Shown: one piece after another, positions 54,692 to 57,110 of the stretch
How the letters are laid out: each line of letters opens with the position of its first letter
Numbering within the stretch: the first letter of the stretch is position 1
Assembly (NCBI GenBank): GCA_943787265.1
Contig: CALSLT010000020.1
Coordinates: 1 to 57,110 of the forward strand
From: an uncultured Planctomycetaceae bacterium
Lineage (GTDB): Bacteria > Planctomycetota > Planctomycetia > Planctomycetales > Planctomycetaceae
Direction: 5' to 3'
DNA: 57,110 nt
Program-made: the position numbers and the translations under genes
Notes under the pieces: generated by a model
The model's input: the letters and a program-made list of their open reading frames with translations, nothing else
The model's database searches: none
Told to the model about the DNA's origin: nothing

Positions 54692-57110
54692 CTAAACAGT
54701 TTCTTCCGGAGATGAATCGCCTGGGGAATCATCTGCCGATGAGCCCGAGAGCTGCCGTAGTTGATCCTGCAGACTGCTGAGTTTTGAACGGTACGTTTCC
54801 AATGCCTGGCGACGCCCCTCAACCTGTGGTCTCCGCAGCAACCTCGACGGGCATTTCGTCGGTACGAGTTTCAACCGTCCCAACCCACTCGGACTCGCGT
54901 TCATCCGAGTCGTATACGATTTCTGCCGAATTTGCGTCCGCGGCTGCGTGAGCAAGTACGCCATGACTGGCGATGCGAGGCCGGTTTGCAAGACCGGAAA
55001 CGCCGCCAGTGTCCGATGGAGAATCAAAACGCCTGATCAAATCATTGGTCGGGGTCTCGACAAGTGTCGCATCTTTACCCGGTTCCCAGGCGACCGACTG
55101 CACATCAACGTTGTCGTGTTCTTCAGCAATTGATTCTTCGACAACTGGCTCTTCGAGCCCCTCTTGATCGTCGACCTGCGTTTCGTAATCAATTGCTTCC
55201 TCTGCCTGCGACACGCTCTCTTCCAACGAACTGACAGCTTCGAGGCTCAACTCAACTGACGCGGGTTCAACTGCCCCTAAGCTGTGAGCGTCAGAAACGG
55301 ACACATTCGCCAGAACGTGCGATGCTTCTACGGAGGCGGCGTCTGGCAACAGACTTGTCGCGGCAACACGAAGTTGAGCGTCCATCTGGCTGAGGCTGTT
55401 ACGAATGACGGTGCGTTCCTGCTCGTTCTGCTTCCTGTTGCGGGACATCTCGTCGTTGAAATCGAGTTTCTCTCTCTCAAACTGCTGACGCTGAACGTTG
55501 AGTTCTGCACGAGCTCGTTCAAGCTCGGCTTCGTGAGTCGCGCATGTTTGCGAAAAACGTTCCTTGTCCTGAGCGATCTGCTTTGCACATAGCTCACGAG
55601 CTGATCGAATCTCGTGGTCCGCCTGCTGCATGCGTGCGGCCAGTTCATTCTTCTGTTGCTGAAGATTCTCTGCGAGAACCCGTTGTCGAGTCGTCGACTC
55701 CTGCTCGGCCTGTTGCAACGACGCCTGGTGACTGCGCCATGACTCTCGCAAACTTTCGTCATGTTCGGCACGTTGTAGCTCGACTTCGCCGACCAAATTC
55801 TGTCGCTCGACTTCGATCAGACTTCGCTCGGCACGAAGTCGATCTGCCTCCGTTCCAAGCTCGCTTCGTTCCGCCTGAAGAATGGCCGCTTCCTGACCTC
55901 GCTCCCGATGCCAGGCGGCCCGTTCAGATTCCAATTCCTTTGTCAGGTTGTCGAAGTTCGCCGTGTGCTCTTCTTTCAGCCGGTCAGCGTCCGTCATTCG
56001 CGCGTTGAGCAACTCCTGTGCACTCGCCTGCTCCTGGCGAAGAGCCGCTCGCATGTGCTCCTGATGAGTCTCCCACTCGGCTCTTTCACGAGCAAGATCA
56101 GCGCGAACTCGATCAACCTCACTTTCGACGGCTCGCTTCAGATCGAGTAGTTCGTCCTGCTCACGCGTAAATTTTTCGTTCCATTCGCGACGCTCTCGAT
56201 CCAGGCGAACGATCGTCGCGTCTCGTTCTTTCTCAAACTCTTCATGCAGCGATGTCACTTCAACCTGTTGTTTTTCACTTTGTTGTCGAAAACTCGTCAC
56301 GTTGTTCAAGACGCTCCCGGGCAAGCTCTTCTCGTCGGCGACTTTGCTCTGCCTGCCACGCCGCACGTTGAGCAGTCAGCTCCGCCATCCTCTGATCGCA
56401 TTCTTCGATGACTGACTTCGCACGGTTGGCCCGCGAGTCATCATGAAGACTGAGTTGCCCCTTCAGGCCGTCCCAGCTCGACCGCATGTTCGCGCCGAAC
56501 TTCGATCAATTCCGCTTCGAACTGAGATGCCCGGTCAGCATGGACTCTCACTTCAGAGGCGAGCCGATCCATTTCCTTTTGCGTCGATTCCCAGTCGCGC
56601 GAAATCCGACTGCGGACTTCCGTCTCGGCCTTCGCCGCCAGTTCACGAGCCCTGACATCGAGTTCTCGTTCACGGCGATCCAGTTCCTGCTCCCGAAGTT
56701 CGACCTCGGCATCAACCTGGGCAAGCTGCCGCGTCTGCTCCTCGATAGATCGTACCTGCATGGCATGACGCTCCGTCCAACGGCTCTGTTCCTGAACCAA
56801 TTCTTCCATCAGTTCCCTGCGGATCGCTTCGGCATTGCTGTTCGACGGGGATGTTTCCAAGTCTTCTGACAATGGAACGTCCTCTGGCCCATTGAAGATT
56901 CGCAGCCCGTCAGTAGCGACTCCTTCAACTTCTGATGAACCGCCAAGCCGAGCCCATTCACCGTCGAGCTCGGAATAGACATCACGCCCCAGTTGACGAC
57001 CGGCTTGCCCGTTCGAAGCCGCAGCCTCATTCCGATCAGCCTGGCGGCCTCCACCAGTTTGCCCGTGGGAAGACTCAGAGTTTGGAGCTGACTCGCCAGC
57101 CTCAGCCTGC
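54692..57110 (-). CDS. Large coiled-coil protein, 5'-truncated by the window edge (three apparent +1 frameshifts)
   Basis: The reading frame is still open at 57110, so the N-terminus lies outside the window. Its visible start is Gly/Gln/Ser-rich and unstructured (GRDVYSELDGEWARLGGSSE). From about 56830 a long coiled coil begins: RRELMEELVQEQSRWTERHA, LAQVDAEVELREQELDRRER, DEMSRNRKQNEQERTVIRNS. An acidic, Val/Glu-rich region follows, then a short helical C-terminus (RRQALETYRSKLSSLQDQLR). Continuity needs one base removed near 56487-56491, one in the T4 (plus-strand A4) at 56289-56292, and one near 54826. At least 800 residues. It resembles the coiled-coil protein at 22264-24192 in composition and heptad style and may be a paralogue. 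Confidence 0.7.

Noticed and set aside
1..57110. CRISPR arrays, tRNA or rRNA genes, prophage or insertion sequences
   Set aside because: No regularly spaced direct repeats, tRNA cloverleaf, rRNA segment, integrase or transposase was seen on either strand by eye.

Overview
The window looks like chromosomal DNA of a planctomycete (Planctomycetia, Pirellulales/Planctomycetales-like). This is inferred from gene content, not from a marker gene: no rRNA or tRNA was seen. Indicators are a multiheme cytochrome with a HEAT-like tail, a DUF1573 protein, an SxtJ-like protein, a MoxR/DUF58/transglutaminase operon, ExbD next to a squalene-cyclase-like repeat protein, ExbB operons with giant ExbD-like partners, an NDH-2/SelD fusion, a UbiA enzyme of the menaquinone type, many exported proteins of unknown function, and intergenic palindromes of several families.

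Layout. 1-6.8 kb: Uup-type ABC-F ATPase, octaheme cytochrome, DUF1573 protein, exported protein. 6.9-14.6 kb (+): glpD, SxtJ-like membrane protein, then MoxR ATPase, DUF58, membrane transglutaminase and PAP2 phosphatase. 14.8-17.4 kb (-): lactonase-type beta-propeller, an unknown protein and a cysteine-rich lipoprotein. 17.8-25.6 kb (+): exbD plus squalene-cyclase-like protein, DJ-1/PfpI protein, small membrane protein, trxA behind a near-consensus promoter, a large coiled-coil protein and an exported PCMT-like methyltransferase. 25.6-27.5 kb (-): CBS-GGDEF diguanylate cyclase and surE. 27.8-29.7 kb (+): glmS, closed by a bidirectional terminator. 29.8-37.4 kb (-): PH-domain protein, Tat-exported amidohydrolase, small unknown, then a three-gene ExbB/ExbD-like operon. 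37.8-43 kb (+): purF, UbiA/MqnP, M29 aminopeptidase, zinc-ribbon-like protein, thermonuclease. 43-45.6 kb (-): cpaF and polysaccharide deacetylase. 45.9-48.9 kb (+): cupin-like protein and the NDH-2/SelD fusion. 49-57.1 kb (-): basic two-repeat DNA-binding candidate, purK, purE, scpA, HEAT-repeat protein and a coiled-coil protein that runs off the right edge.

Three points stand out. First, the 32.1-37.4 kb operon encodes one ExbB/TolQ-like channel with a long coiled-coil tail and two different ExbD-like subunits, only one of which keeps the membrane aspartate; it looks like an uncharacterised ion-driven envelope machine. Second, 48.99-49.58 kb encodes a 196-residue basic protein with two copies of a ~38-residue helical domain and AT-hook-like linkers, a candidate nucleoid protein. 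Third, about ten apparent frameshifts, all explained by one extra base, lie only in the first 5 kb and last 8 kb, while the middle 44 kb is clean. Sequence error is the simplest reading, and genes there are described here as rejoined.
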